Positions 34,101 through 45,073 of a stretch of 64,000 bases of DNA are shown here, one piece after another. The notes beneath the pieces were generated by a model that saw only the letters and a list, made by a program, of their open reading frames with translations, made no database searches and had not been told where the DNA came from. The position numbers and the translations under genes were made by a program. Position 1 is the first letter of the stretch, and each line of letters starts with the position of its first letter. The stretch spans positions 620,001 to 684,000 of the forward strand of contig CALYLW010000214.1 of the NCBI GenBank assembly GCA_944989445.1, in the 5' to 3' direction. The stretch comes from Ampullaceana balthica. Taxonomy: Eukaryota > Mollusca > Gastropoda > Lymnaeidae.

Positions 34101-35173
34101 TAGTCCTTGCCAGACAAATGTGTAGTTGGCCTCAACCACTTTGCCGTTTTCAGCCAGCCGCGTCTCCTGTAGACATGCAATGTCGATGCCGAGACGGGAA
34201 AGTTCCCTGTCAATGACCGCTGTCTTCCTTATATCTTCCGCACATGAGGGGTCAGAGTTAAAACCAGTGCAGAGGGTTCTGACATTCCAGCTTGCTAAAC
34301 GAAGTGCTGGTAACTTCTTTCTTATTTTTTCAGTTGGTGCTTGGGTTTATGGCTTGCTTGTTGAGTTGATCACTCTGAGCCCCATGCACCCAATGGGGCA
34401 GGCGAGCCATGACGGAACATCACCTTACTGGCTGGGGGCTGCCCAGCTTAAGGCGGGCGGTAGATGCTCAGTGAGACATGGCGATCTCTCCCACCGTCTG
34501 GAACGACCCCTGGCGCCTAGCTCTACGCCAATTGAGCAATGGCTTATAACCGGTAACTGCCGCTCCACGTGTTGTGTCTACGCCTTGCGGCGAAGCTGGA
34601 GTGACCTCTCCAGGATTGGGTCGAGGAGGTAGAGAAGGACCACAGGAGGCTACGATAGCCTAGGCAGAGCTTTAGAAAGACCAGCTGTTGCCCAGGCAGC
34701 AGGCCCTCTCTCTCCACACAGATGGTGATTCCAGGGGAACAGCTTAGCTGATACAACAAGGTGCCATCTGCATCGCAGGAGTTGCCAGAGATATAGCGCA
34801 TCGCAATAAAACTGCCTAAGGGACTCCGTCTCCTGATTTTCTGTTAGGGTTTACTCCCTTAGTCTCTCCGTGAACAGGTGTGGCCGCGAGACAACGGAGG
34901 TTTGAGATTGGAGTTTCCCTCTCCTAGATGAGCTACCTATCAAGGTTAACGAGCCCCATCTGCCCGAAGCGGCTGGTTTTAAGGCGCCAGCGGCCCGCCT
35001 TCACCCCTTCTCCTGTCAGTTGAAACGTGATCCGCCAGACTTCGTTACAAGTCATACGAGAAGGCCAGGAGTTGGACTTTGGTTAGCAGAGGCTATTATG
35101 AGACGCAAGCTATGGGGATATTTCGAGAGGAGTGGGTGCTTATTTCCCACTCCCACCCCCGGCAATACTAACC
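31157..35173 (-). mobile_element. Full-length non-LTR retrotransposon A
   Basis: About 4.0 kb, bounded by a 9-bp duplication TTGTGTATA (31,148-31,156 and 35,174-35,182). The 3' end is GGATGGACGGATGCCATAG, shared with copies at 6.6-7.1 kb and 35.24 kb, with no poly(A). The 5' UTR of about 0.8 kb (34,350-35,173) matches 37,115-37,930 of element B in inverse orientation. The empty site is CATGATCATTGTATATAG near 53,371 in copy A. A single open frame spans endonuclease and RT. Confidence 0.9.
31176..34347 (-). CDS. APE endonuclease-reverse transcriptase polyprotein, open
   Basis: The frame is open from just after a TAA near 34,350 to a stop at 31,176, about 1,057 codons. The endonuclease begins LRLASWNVRTLCTG and shows DIACLQETRL, LYLLGDFNARVG (near 33,840) and WHQLDLVLTRR with DTDHSLV. 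The RT shows GKAPGNDGIPAEVL, YRGISLLSIVGKAF, CGFRAGRSTMDMIF, FIDLTKAFDLVSRE, GVKQGCVLAPTLFG and the active-site FVDDAALTSHS (32,029-32,060). The C terminus has LRCLRRILHIKWQDKI and TWETIAEERTSWRAKV, then a basic tail. No ATG lies upstream of the endonuclease; the first GTG is at 34,139. It resembles Cfdp2-like LINE proteins (RTE/related clade, not decided). Plus-strand frames here are shadows. Confidence 0.88.
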
Positions 35174-35182
35174 TTGTGTATA

Positions 35183-35188
35183 TATAGT

Positions 35189-35223
<35 letters not shown>

Positions 35224-35243
35224 GTATTTATATTATATAAATT
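35183..35243. repeat. TA-rich spacer between LINE A and LINE B
   Basis: AT and TA dinucleotide sequence between the two element ends. Confidence 0.8.
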
Positions 35244-37112
35244 GTATGGCATCTGTCCGTCTACGACAGACGATAGATTTATCTTTATTATTTGCAGCTC
35301 TTGGTGTGGCCGATGAGACCAATCCTTAAGTGGCAATTTCTTCTGCATGCCACGCACAGAAATTCAGTGAAGCAGTGTTGCCTGGCATTCCTCCTCGCTC
35401 TTTTTTCAACTGCTTATGCCCTAGTTTGCTTCTCTGCTCTTAATGATCCTTCTTTCACTACAGCCCGTCACGTGGACCTATCCTCTGCTAGGTTTTCCCA
35501 GTTTTGTATGTCAATGTTGGCTACTTTCATATCTCTCCTGCATATGTCCGTCTATCTGAGACATGGCTAACCAACCAACCTTTTCCCTGTCGCCAGCTCA
35601 CGGTATAGCAAATCCTTGGGTAAGCGACCAGTTTGAATCCTCTTGACGCGTACAAGCCAACGGAGGCGTCTTTGGCTTAATATTGATGGAATGCTACTCA
35701 TGCTTGATTGAGCCAGGACCTCTGTGTTGTGGACTTTCTCTTATCTTTTGATGTCTAGGATGCAGCGCAGGCATTTGAGGTGTGAGCTATTGAGCCTTCT
35801 TTCATGCCTGGTATAGGTCGTCCAAGAATCGCATCCATAGAGGAGTGTACTCAGTACGAATGCCTGTTATGACTGCAGCCTAGTCATTGCTTTGAGTTTG
35901 ACATTGGACCAGACTATTTTGAACAGTCTATCCAAAACAGTTGCTGCCTTCCCTATCCTACCACTTATCTCATCTTCCAGTTACCGGGTGCTCAGGATGT
36001 TTGATCCCAGATATGTAAAACTGTCAACAACATTCAGGTTTCAGTCGTCAATGGTGATAGTCGGGAGGGAGGCAGCATCCTGTACCATAATGTTGGTTTT
36101 CTTAATGCTAATGGTCAGGCCAAACGCTTTGCAGGCAGTGGAGAAGCTGGATACAAGGTTCATCAGTCCGTCTTCTGTGTGAGATATTAAGGCGGCATCG
36201 TCTGCAAATAAGAGCTCGCGCAGCAAAATCTTCCTTATTTTGGTCTTGGCTCTAAGTCGGGCAATATTGAATAATCTCCCGTAAGCTCTGGTGTGTATGT
36301 ATATCCTCTCGCTGTTGTTCTTGAAGGCATACTGTAGTAAGATGGAAAATAATATTGTGAATAGATTAGGTGCCAACACGCAGCCTTGCTTTACACCACT
36401 ATTTACTGGGAAAGCCTCAGAGGTGGCACCGTTATAGCACACTGTGCCCTGCATGTTATTGTGGAATTGCTTGATGATGGATGTTAAACAGATGTGTAGG
36501 GCAGCATATTTTTACTAAGATCTATAAAAGGCCGCTTCTGCTGACAAAATCAAAAGCTTTAGTTAGGTTGACGAACGAGGTGTATAGAGACATATATTGC
36601 TTCCTGAATTTCTCCTGCAACTGGAGCAGAGAGAAGAGCATGTCTATGGTTGATCTTCCGGCTCGAACGCCACACTGAGATTCTGGGAGTACAGCGATGC
36701 TAGGGTCTATAGGCGTGTTAGTTCAACTGGGGAGAAGGCTTTTCCAACTAAGCAGAGGAGAGAGATTCCACGATATTTATTGCAGTCACTCTTTTTCCTT
36801 TATTCTTATACAATGTAACGATGTTGGCATCTTTTAACTTCTGTTCCCAGCACAGAGTGAGGAGGTCGTGCAAAGGCTGTGAAAGTACTTCTTTTCAACA
36901 GTTGAGAACTTTTGGTGAAATTCCATCATTGCCAGGGGCTTTCCCGCAGGCTAGACAATCGACGGCTCTACTTAGCTCGAATATGGTGGATAGGGTATCA
37001 AGCTCTTCAATGACCGCCAGGTCTGGGATAACGTCCAGGGCAGCAGTTGAGAGATGGTTTATTGTTGTTATTACAATGCCAAGTATTGCTCAATCCACCG
37101 TTGTGTGGTCTA
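35244..37112 (-). mobile_element. Non-LTR element B, 3' part (RT to 3' end), sense on minus
   Basis: From the head-to-head junction near 37,112 the minus strand reads QRWIEQYLAL, LDVIPDLAVIEELDT, GKAPGNDGIS, LYKNKGK, KYRGISLLCLVGKAF, then GVKQGCVLAPNLFTILFS, RELLFADDAALISHTEDGL (36,190-36,216) and FGLTISIKKTNIM. It continues through a decayed C terminus to the family 3' end at 35,244. Several stops and frameshifts. The amino acids start exactly where the 5' part of the same element (37,115-41,015) stops. Confidence 0.85.
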
Positions 37113-38195
37113 AGGTGGTCATTGACAGGGCGGGGGTGGAAGATAAGCATCCACTCCTCTAGAAATGTCCTAACAGGCTTGCGTCTCTTAATGCCTCTGT
37201 CAAACAAAATGCAGCTCCTGGCCTTCATGCGTGGCTCACACAAAAGCCCGTGGACCATGTTTCTACTAACAAGAGAAGGGATGCAGGCGATCAACTGGCG
37301 CCTCAAAACCAGTAGCTTCGGGTAGATGATACTCGTTAACCATGTAGCTCATCTAGGAGAGGGAAACTCTTATTCTTAACCCCCGCTGCCTTGCGGCTAC
37401 AGCCACACGGGAAAGGCTAATGGAGAAAACCCGGAAAGAAAATCAGGAATGGAACTCCTAAGGCGGTCTGCTATTGAAACAAATTGTATTCTGGCAGCTC
37501 CAGCGACGCGAATGGGGACAAGCCGTATCGAAATTAGTCGGTCCAATGGATCCACCATTGGCGTGGAGAGTGGGAATCTGCTGTTTGGGCAGCAGCTGGT
37601 TTTCCATACTAACACGCCCAGGCTTTATCTTTACTGTAGAGGACACTCCAGCATCGCCGCAAGGTGTGAACACAACATGGAAAGCAGTAAACTACTGCTT
37701 ATAAGCCATAGATAAATTGGCTTAGAGCTAGGCACCAGGGGTTGCTTCTGACAGTGGGAGAGATCGCCATGTCTCAATGGATTGCTACCACCCGCCTCAA
37801 GCTGGGCAGCCCCCAGCCAATAAGGTGCTTTCTCACCATGGCCTACCTGCTCCAATGGGTACGTGGAGCTCAGACGAACATCTTAAAAGTAGGCCAGTAA
37901 ATCATTCACCTAGAAATATTTTTTTTTAAAAAGATAAGAAGACTCTAGCTCTTCGACTAGCATGATGGAACGTCAGGACTATGTGTCCAGGCATTACTGC
38001 CTACCTGCAGCTTATTAATGATGCCAGGAAGATAGCCATCATTGACAGATTGCTTGGCAGACTAAACATCGACATTGCCTGCCTTCAGGAGAATAGACTC
38101 ACAGAAAGTGGTACCATAAAAGAACGCAACTGCACTTTCTTTGGCAGGGTGGACCAATGGACACACTAAGGCAACATGGCATTGGCTATGCCATA
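37113..38195 (+). mobile_element. Non-LTR element B, inverted 5' part (5' UTR and endonuclease start)
   Basis: On plus, CGGGGGTGG, CTCCTGGCC and CTCATCTAGGAGAGGGAAAC correspond to the 5' UTR of element A on minus. The endonuclease start follows from 37,965 (RLA-stop-WNVRTMCPG; DARKIAIIDRLLGRLNIDIA; CLQENRLTESG) and breaks off after QHGIGYAI at 38,195, where a tandem repeat array intervenes. It faces away from the RT part, giving a head-to-head 5' inversion. Confidence 0.85.
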
Positions 38196-39712
38196 ATAAG
38201 AAAAACCCGTAAAAAACCAAGTTTTTGACTATAAATCCTTTATGTACGAGAAGTAATTAAAAGAATGTTCATTATAATACGCAGCGCCAGACCATCCAGA
38301 AATACAAAATTGCACTTGTGTCGTAAAACATGTTTAATATAATGCGCACCGATCAGGAATATGTTTATAAAAAGAGTTGTCAATAAAATACGCACCTTAT
38401 TGCGCGACAGAAAGGTTGTTCAATATAATACGCACCGCGACGCTCTATCTCAAAAAATAGCATGATACATAGGAATAAATAAAATAATCTAAAAAATCAA
38501 TAATTTAATTACAGTACATGCGATCGATCTGAAATTTTGATACATTGTTTTTATCATCGGTATGAAACTGCTTGCAAAATTTCAGCTCGCTATCTTGCGA
38601 GCAAGTGGGTTAAAAATCGATCAAAAGTTTTGGCGACAAGCAAGCAAGGTCGGTCGGTCGGCCGCAGACACCACGAGTTAATATAAAGGATTTAATAAAA
38701 ACAACCCGTAAAAAACCACGTTTTTGACTATAAATCCTTTACGTATGAGACGTAACTAAAAGAATGTTCATTATAACACGCAGCGCCAGACCATCCAGAA
38801 ATACAAAATTGCACTTGTGTCGTAAAACATGTTTAATATAATGCGCACCGATCAGGAATATGTTTATAAAAAGAGTTGTCAATAAAATACGCACCTTATT
38901 GCGCGACAGAAAGGTTGTTCAATATAATACGCACCGCGACGCTCTATCTCAAAAAATAGCATGATACATAGGAATAAATAAAATAATCTAAAAAATCAAT
39001 AATTTAATTACGGTACATGCGATCGATCTGAAATTTTTATACATTGTTTTTATCATCGGTACGAAACTGCCTGCAAAATTTCAGCTCGCTATCTTGCGAG
39101 CAAGTGGGTTAAAAATCGATCAAAAGTTTTGGCGACAAGCAAGCAAGCAAGCAAGGTCGGTCGGTCGGCCGCAGACACCACGAGTTAATATAAAGGATTT
39201 AATAAGAAAAACCCGTAAAAAACCAAGTTTTTGACTATAAATCCTTTATGTACGAGAAGTAATTAAAAGAATGTTCATTATAATACGCAGCGCCAGACCA
39301 TCCAGAAATACAAAATTGCAGTTGTGTCGTAAAACATGTTTAATATAATACGCACCGATCAGGAATATGTTTATAAAAAGAGCTGTCAATAAAATACGCA
39401 CCTTATTGCGCGACAGAAAGGTTGTTCAATATAATACGCACCGCGACGCTCTATCTCAAAAAATAGCATGATACATAGGAATAAATAAAATAATCTAAAA
39501 AATCAATAATTTAATTACGGTACATGCGATCGATCTGAAATTTTGATACATTGTTTTTATCATCGGTACGAAACTGCCTGCAAAATTTCAGCTCGCTATC
39601 TTGCGAGCAAGTGGGTTAAAAATCGATCAAAAGTTTTGGCGACAAGCAAGCAAGCAAGCAAGCAAGCAAGGTCCGCCGCAGACACCACGAGTTAATATAA
39701 AGGATTTAAAAA
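38196..39712 (+). repeat. Head-to-tail trimer of a ~500-bp hairpin-core repeat
   Basis: Three units whose CCCGTAAAAAACC boxes sit at 38,206, 38,705 and 39,212 (periods 499 and 507; the third unit has extra AAGC repeats). Each begins near AAAACCCGTAAAAAACC, has TATAAATCCTTTA near its start and the complementary ATATAAAGGATTT at its end, and a central pair GATCGATCTGAAATTTTGAT and CAAAATTTCAGCTCGCTA. Units are nearly identical by eye. No coding capacity. Same family as the copies at 45.4, 51.7, 58.4 and 59.3 kb. Confidence 0.85.
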
Positions 39713-39719
39713 TGGACTC

Positions 39720-40423
39720 TGCTCCTCCATAGAACCACCAACAAAGGGCACTAATAAATACTAACCATACGTCTATCAACATCCTCAGGATTAGCCAACA
39801 TCATCAGTTCTTATGATCCAAACATATGTTGTTTGTCTCAGGGTCCGCGAGGAGGAAATATTTTTGAAAAACCGCACCATCAGTTGAAGTACATTGGTGA
39901 AACGGGGAGGTTACTCTCTTGCCGTATCGCGGAGCATGTACGTGCCATTAAACAAGACAAACAGTGTCCTGTCTCCCGACACTTCAATGGACGGGACCAC
40001 ATGGGCGTCGATGACATGTCTGTCACCGCCTTGGTTTCTTGTACAAACACACCCGGCCGGGTCAGTCTGGAGAATAGACTAATCCATGAATATGGGACTC
40101 TTACACCACATGGGATCAACGTTGTGTTCGCACTGACAAGCTGATTGATTGGCCACACCCACCCTTTCCTTTCCTATTTAAGCTCTTACTTTTCTCTCCT
40201 TGCTTTATCTCTACTGGACTACTTGGATTTCACCGCAGCTAAGTGTTTTTATTTCTTTCTATTATTTCGTTTTATTCGTTTCATTTGTGTACTATTTGTC
40301 CGTTGAAAAGGGCTCTTTGCCGATACGTTCGCTGTTGTGTTACGTCCTGTCAGGCCTACTAATACCCTGTTTTTATTTTATGCATTTACCTTTTTAAAAG
40401 CCTGATTGCAGTCTCACCCCCAT
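39720..40423 (+). mobile_element. Penelope-like element 3' fragment
   Basis: Plus-strand remnant with the GIY-YIG coding end followed by about 280 bases of T-rich 3' sequence containing GGGCTCTTTGCCGATACG, a possible degenerate ribozyme/pLTR motif. It lies between the repeat trimer and the resumed LINE B sequence, so it entered the same gap. Confidence 0.75.
39833..40144 (+). pseudogene. GIY-YIG endonuclease domain of a Penelope-like element
   Basis: Reads QLKYIGETGRLLSCRIAEHV, then KQCPVSRHFNGRDH and MSVTALVSCTNT, GRVSLENRLIHEYGTLTPHG. YIGETGR with a downstream arginine and EH is the GIY-YIG nuclease motif, here at the end of a Penelope-like RT protein. The frame is open but the RT domain is absent, so it is a truncated copy. 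Confidence 0.85.
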
Positions 40424-41015
40424 TACTTTACCACAGTGCAGACTGCGTGACAGATAATTTCTTAGTGGCTAGCAACGTAAGGTTACTGCCAAAGAAATTG
40501 TACCGCGTAAAAACAAGGGCAAACCATGCATAGGCACGTGTTCCACAAAGAATCCAGAGAGAACAGCAGAACACACCCAGAGACTACGACAAGCTCTTAT
40601 ACAAATGCCACCAGTAGACTATAATGAGTCCAAATGTTCACATCTGCCGGACACCATAAATGGTTCAGCTATTGCGGATTTGGCAAAGAAATAAAGCAAA
40701 AGTGCAGACTGGTTTGAGGCTTACGGGGAAGAAATGAAGCATGTCTCTGCTGCAAAAAGACAGGCTCTTTTAGCATATAAAGACAGGGCTTGCCAAGAAA
40801 CTCTACGTAACCTTAAGAGTGCCAAGATAAATGCCCAGCAGGCAGCTCGCCACTACGCTAAAACATAATGGCTCAATTTAAGTTCCAGTATACAGTCAGC
40901 TGGAGATAGAGGCGATACAAAAGTTATTTACGAGAAAACAAAACAAGCAACCAGCCCTCTGACCTTCAAGACAGCACCCCTAATGTCAAAATCAGGGGAA
41001 CTTATCACTTAAAAT
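40424..41015 (+). mobile_element. Non-LTR element B, inverted middle part (EN end to RT linker)
   Basis: LINE B resumes with YHSADCVTDNFLVASNVRLL and continues SADWFEAYGEEMKHVSAAKR, QALLAYKDRACQETLRNLKS, SSIQSAGDRGDTKVIYEKTK up to LMSKSGELIT at about 41,012. Each phrase aligns with element A (for example ADWFEAHWVTMNPVTETKRK). The next residues of A (RRWTEHYLEL) are found in B only on minus at 37,112, which defines the inversion breakpoint. About 160 endonuclease residues are missing at the 38.2-40.4 kb gap. Confidence 0.85.
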
Positions 41016-41157
41016 TTATGACGTCATTAAACTGAACATCCCAAGGCAAGTAACAAAAAAAGGAATTTTTATCGATTTAATTTATTTTAATCGAAATTTA
41101 ATAGATACAATTTTAACGATTAATAGAGAAATTAATCGTTAATTTACGCAGCCCTAA

Positions 41158-41206
<49 letters not shown>

Positions 41207-41334
41207 CATATCTGTGTGTGTGTTAAGGTGGTTGATTATATTATTTAAGTATTGAACACGATACCTCACGCGGTTAGGTAATATAGTTTAGATAAATTTT
41301 AGATTGGCGTACAGCGCTTTGATACATATGAATT
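41016..41334. repeat. Flank repeat near the duplication breakpoint
   Basis: AT-rich sequence with AATTAATCGTTAATTTACGC and AGCCCTA, resembling the MITE at 43.9 kb, then a (TA)n and (TG)n tract. About 125 bases follow (GTTAAGGTGGTTGATTATAT to GATTGGCGTACAGCGC) that recur at 55,215-55,316. Copy A of the duplication starts immediately after. Confidence 0.6.
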
Positions 41335-41577
41335 TTCTTTTGCACTGAAATGTATCCACAAATTTTTATAAGTATTTAGAAAAATTGCATTCTTCATTGA
41401 GCCTCAAAATTCTAATAGTTTCTTTCTCGATAAGCGGACAGCTATATATCAGTAATATACTGCAAAAGTAATATTTTTTGTACAACACGTTTATTTGTAT
41501 TGCATGAATCCTATTACCTTTTACATTTTAAATTAATCTAATTTATTTGCTGAGATCAATTAAAATATTTTAATTAC

Positions 41578-41709
41578 CCTTGTTGCATGTCGCTGGGTTA
41601 CTGAAACCAATACAGACTCCACAAATTCCAGTCTCTATATCACAAGATGTACTACAAGTAGAGTTACATGTTTTGTTGCATTCAAGACCCCAAGTTCCAG
41701 GAAGACATT
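41578..41709 (-). CDS. EGF-like exon (C-terminal of cassette), copy A
   Basis: The exon has 132 bases, phase 1-1, acceptor AATTTCTAG and donor GTAATT. It encodes ECLPGTWGLECNKTCNSTCS, TSCDIETGICGVCIGFSNPA and TCNK. Its phase allows direct splicing to the first EGF exon of copy B (30,577-30,717). Confidence 0.88.
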
Positions 41710-42018
41710 CTAGAAATTAGAAAAAAAGATGTTTAAATGCAAGACAATTTCTTCTTTAAAATCATTACGCATTTTAAAAAAAGTTAAAAAACTAATATGG
41801 TGAGTGAGAGTAAAGATATAATAAAAATACTTCAAAATACTTCATATTTTTTTCTTTTTTTTTATTTTCAGCAAAAAATGACCGTAAAGGAAACTGATTT
41901 TATAACATTAATGACAAACAAATGAAAATAACTATAATTTGTATTTATTGACATAAACATTTCTTCATTTAATTTAGATTATAATTAATTTTTCATTGAA
42001 GCACTGAGTAATTCTTAC

Positions 42019-42234
42019 CTTCGAAAGTCTGCACTTCGCATAAGGTTAGAATCCCATGACTAGAGTTAACACTAACACCATTCACAGGAACACTTCTTTC
42101 ATTGTAGGGCACGGTTACAGTGTAGATTAACTGGGCTGTAGTACGAGGGTCAATGTAAGAGAATACTGAAGTATTAATGCTGTTGAAAGTGTGTAGTCCG
42201 AATTGTATTAACCTGTCTGGACAACAAGCGTTAC
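42019..42234 (-). CDS. F-type lectin exon b, copy A
   Basis: The exon has 216 bases and is phase 1-1. It encodes NACCPDRLIQFGLHTFNSIN, TSVFSYIDPRTTAQLIYTVT, VPYNERSVPVNGVSVNSSHG and ILTLCEVQTFE. CCPDR corresponds to the double-cysteine and basic-residue part of the F-type-lectin signature; LTLCEVQTF is the typical final strand. Open and intact. Confidence 0.88.
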
Positions 42235-42731
42235 CTGAAAAAAAAATACATGAAAATGTACAACGTTTATGATGTAATTATATTAGCTCATAGTTTATTT
42301 TCAATGATAAAAATTTATTAAAAATAAGTCAATCATTACATTTATTTTTATGTTTTAAAGACAATACGCATTTTAAAATTGTGCACTAATCGTGCATGTT
42401 ATTTTGACATAATTTATTATTGAGTATTCTTAAATAGGTCATTTAAAAAAAAGTGTTATTATTTTTTTAAAATAACTTAATCTTAATTCAACGAGATTGC
42501 TTTTTGAGAGTGATAAACAATTGAATTCTAAGTTAAATTTTAGCAGGCATAGGTACAGCTATGAACATGTATTATAACTATTTGAACTGATTTAAAAAAA
42601 AATAGAGTCATGTCCAATAAAATAAATATTAAGGTAATTTTGGCTAAGGAAGAATAAAAAATAATAAGATTAATAGCTTTCTGTTGCACAATTTAATCTT
42701 ATTTACTAATAGCTGTAACAATCTTACATAC

Positions 42732-42965
42732 TTGAAGCATCGTCGTATCTGTTGTATAAAACAATTCTGTTAATGTACCGGTACTGGGAAAATGTCACAT
42801 TCCAATTTGGAGGGTGATCGTAATTGAAGGTGTGAGTGCATGTCTCAGAACTTAAGACGCTGTTTGTGTTCCCATCTACTGCATTTGAGGCTAGGGCTCT
42901 TTTAATTCCTTCACCATCGTATCTGCTGCTCTGATTCGTACTCTGTTTTATTGCTACATTTCGAC
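42732..42965 (-). CDS. F-type lectin exon a, copy A
   Basis: The exon has 234 bases, phase 1-1, donor GTATGT. It encodes RNVAIKQSTNQSSRYDGEGI, KRALASNAVDGNTNSVLSS, CTHTFNYDHPPNWNVTFSQY and INRIVLYNRYDDAS. NVAIKQST and AVDGN are the conserved opening of fucolectin-type domains. Compared with copy B there is one more residue between the candidate sugar-binding His and RxD. Confidence 0.88.
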
Positions 42966-43255
42966 CTAAAATTTATAATTTAAAAAGTCATCTTTATGGT
43001 GTTGATAGTTGTTAATGTTTTTTAACTTGATAAGGGAATCTATTTGAAATTAATATTGCAACTGAAAACTTAATTTTATATTCAATAAATAAAAATTCAA
43101 TTTTAATTCAATTTCTGTTAATAGCATTTAATGAAAAGGTTTAGGGGGGAACATTTTTTATATGCTTCTTGATCTATATCAATATAACGCAATATTTGTG
43201 GTAAAAGCGGTTAAGGTCCATATCGAAGACATTTTAAAATGATTGTTCATAATAA

Positions 43256-43296
43256 CCACACACACACACACACACAAACACAAACATATACATAGA

Positions 43297-43370
<74 letters not shown>
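43256..43370. repeat. (CA)n-(TA)n compound microsatellite
   Basis: ACACACAC then (TA)n; the shorter paralogous tract is at 22,205-22,252. Confidence 0.95.
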
Positions 43371-43371
<1 letters not shown>

Positions 43372-43913
43372 CTACATATATTTACATTATACATATTTCT
43401 TCGCATTTATGTTAATAAAAATAATCGTTTAAATGATTAGTTTTGCAATTTTTATGTTTAAAAATTTTAAAATTATGGGACAAAAAGGATTGTGTAAAAC
43501 GCGCTTATTGCCAGTGCACTTAAAAGAACAAAATATATTTCCTCATATCTTAAAAAAATCTTCGGTGCCAATCATGGAGTGGAATATCAATGATATGGGT
43601 ACTATACTATTTATCAAACGCCATGTTGACTCATAATGATCTCTGTCAAAATAAACCTTGCGTCAAACATATGCAGTGTGTCTCCGAAGCACAATCATTG
43701 AGAGTACACGGGAAAAGCTTAGTTGTACGACAAATCTTCAGTGAGATGAAATAACACTGAACGATCATAAAAAACATTCAGGATATTAATTTGTACCAGA
43801 ACTATACTTGTCGCCCACACTGTTGATTTTATAGACACGATAATATTGAATTTGTCGTTTTTAGTGCATTGGAATCAAATAATGTTTTAAAAAATCATGT
43901 TATGTTTTTTACT

Positions 43914-44670
43914 AGGGCTGCGGAAATTCGAGAAATTTAACGTTAAAAAAAATTTAACGATTAAGTTATTTTATAACGATAATTCGACCCATCACTTATA
44001 AATTATTGGAAGTCAAAAAGTTTTTTTTTAAAAATAGCGGCCGATAATTAATAATACATTTCCTGACGACTACTAGAACATTTTAAGTTTAAACTACGGA
44101 CTAACGGGAATATTGGAAATGTTGATCAAGTTTGCCTACCATGGTTCTAACACTTCACCTACTTATCAAACCAAATGAAAACGTATTAAGCTAATGGCAG
44201 TAATGGAGTCTGACTCAGAGACAGAATATTGAAGACAGCTCTTCTGATGAATTACTGCGTTACAAAATTGAGATGAAAGTTCCTGAGTCCATTAACCCTC
44301 TACAATGGTAGAAACTGAATGAACACCGACATCCGATAAAGTTATTCCTTGCCAACTCCGTTTTGTGCATAACAGTTACCTCAGTTCCAAGTGAATGATT
44401 GTTCAGCTGGGCAGGGTATATTGTCAATAAGACCCACTCATCACTTTAACCAAATAATGTCAACACACTTGTCTTTTTGCGTAGTCGGTTAAAAGATTTC
44501 AGATAAAGAAGACATTCCAGTGTTATCTAGATTTTCAACAAGAACGATTAATAATAAGGAAATATGACATCATAAAGTTTAATTTTTGGCTTTAATCGAA
44601 ATTGACGGTTAATTAATCGTTAATCTTCCAAAAGTTAACTATTAACTTTCAATTAATCATTAACAGCCCT
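43914..44670. mobile_element. Non-autonomous TIR element (AGGGCTG ends)
   Basis: Opens TAGGGCTGCGGAAATT and closes TCATTAACAGCCCTA. TTTTTTAC precedes it and TTTTTTTAC follows, compatible with an 8-bp hAT-like duplication. The interior has several AACGATTAA / TTAATCGTT inverted motifs and no coding frame. Absent from copy B. Confidence 0.7.
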
Positions 44671-45007
44671 ATTTTTTTACCCATATTTCATTTACCCAAT
44701 TAACAATTTGTAAAGATAAATTGTTTTGTCTCTGTAGCTATTACAATTTCTAATAAGAGCCCACTCTTCCAGGAAAAATTAGATTTTTAAAAGATGAATT
44801 TATTATTTCCCTTTGATTACCTTAAATACAATTTGTCTAGTTAACACTGCAAATTTTGCACAAACAAGCAAATTACGTGACAGCCGAATGTGCAAATAAA
44901 AGAAATGTTAAAATATTGTATTGTAACCGAGATACAGGTGTCTGCTAAATTTCAACTCAATCGAGCAATGCAAAATGCGTCAAAGTGACAATTCAAGGTT
45001 TGACACT

Positions 45008-45073
45008 AACACACACACACAAATACGCATGCGCAGGCACACGTACACACACGCACACACACACACACACACA
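45008..45073. repeat. (CA)n microsatellite
   Basis: CA tract paralogous to 25,000-25,046. Confidence 0.85.

Noticed and set aside
31134..34632. Plus-strand frames opposite the LINE (for example 31,134-31,520 and 34,126-34,632) as separate genes.
   Set aside because: They are antisense shadows of the endonuclease-RT frame and 5' UTR, with no independent domain.
38196..39712. CRISPR array or centromeric satellite.
   Set aside because: Units are ~500 bases, only three copies, with no spacers; the genome is eukaryotic and the same unit occurs singly elsewhere.
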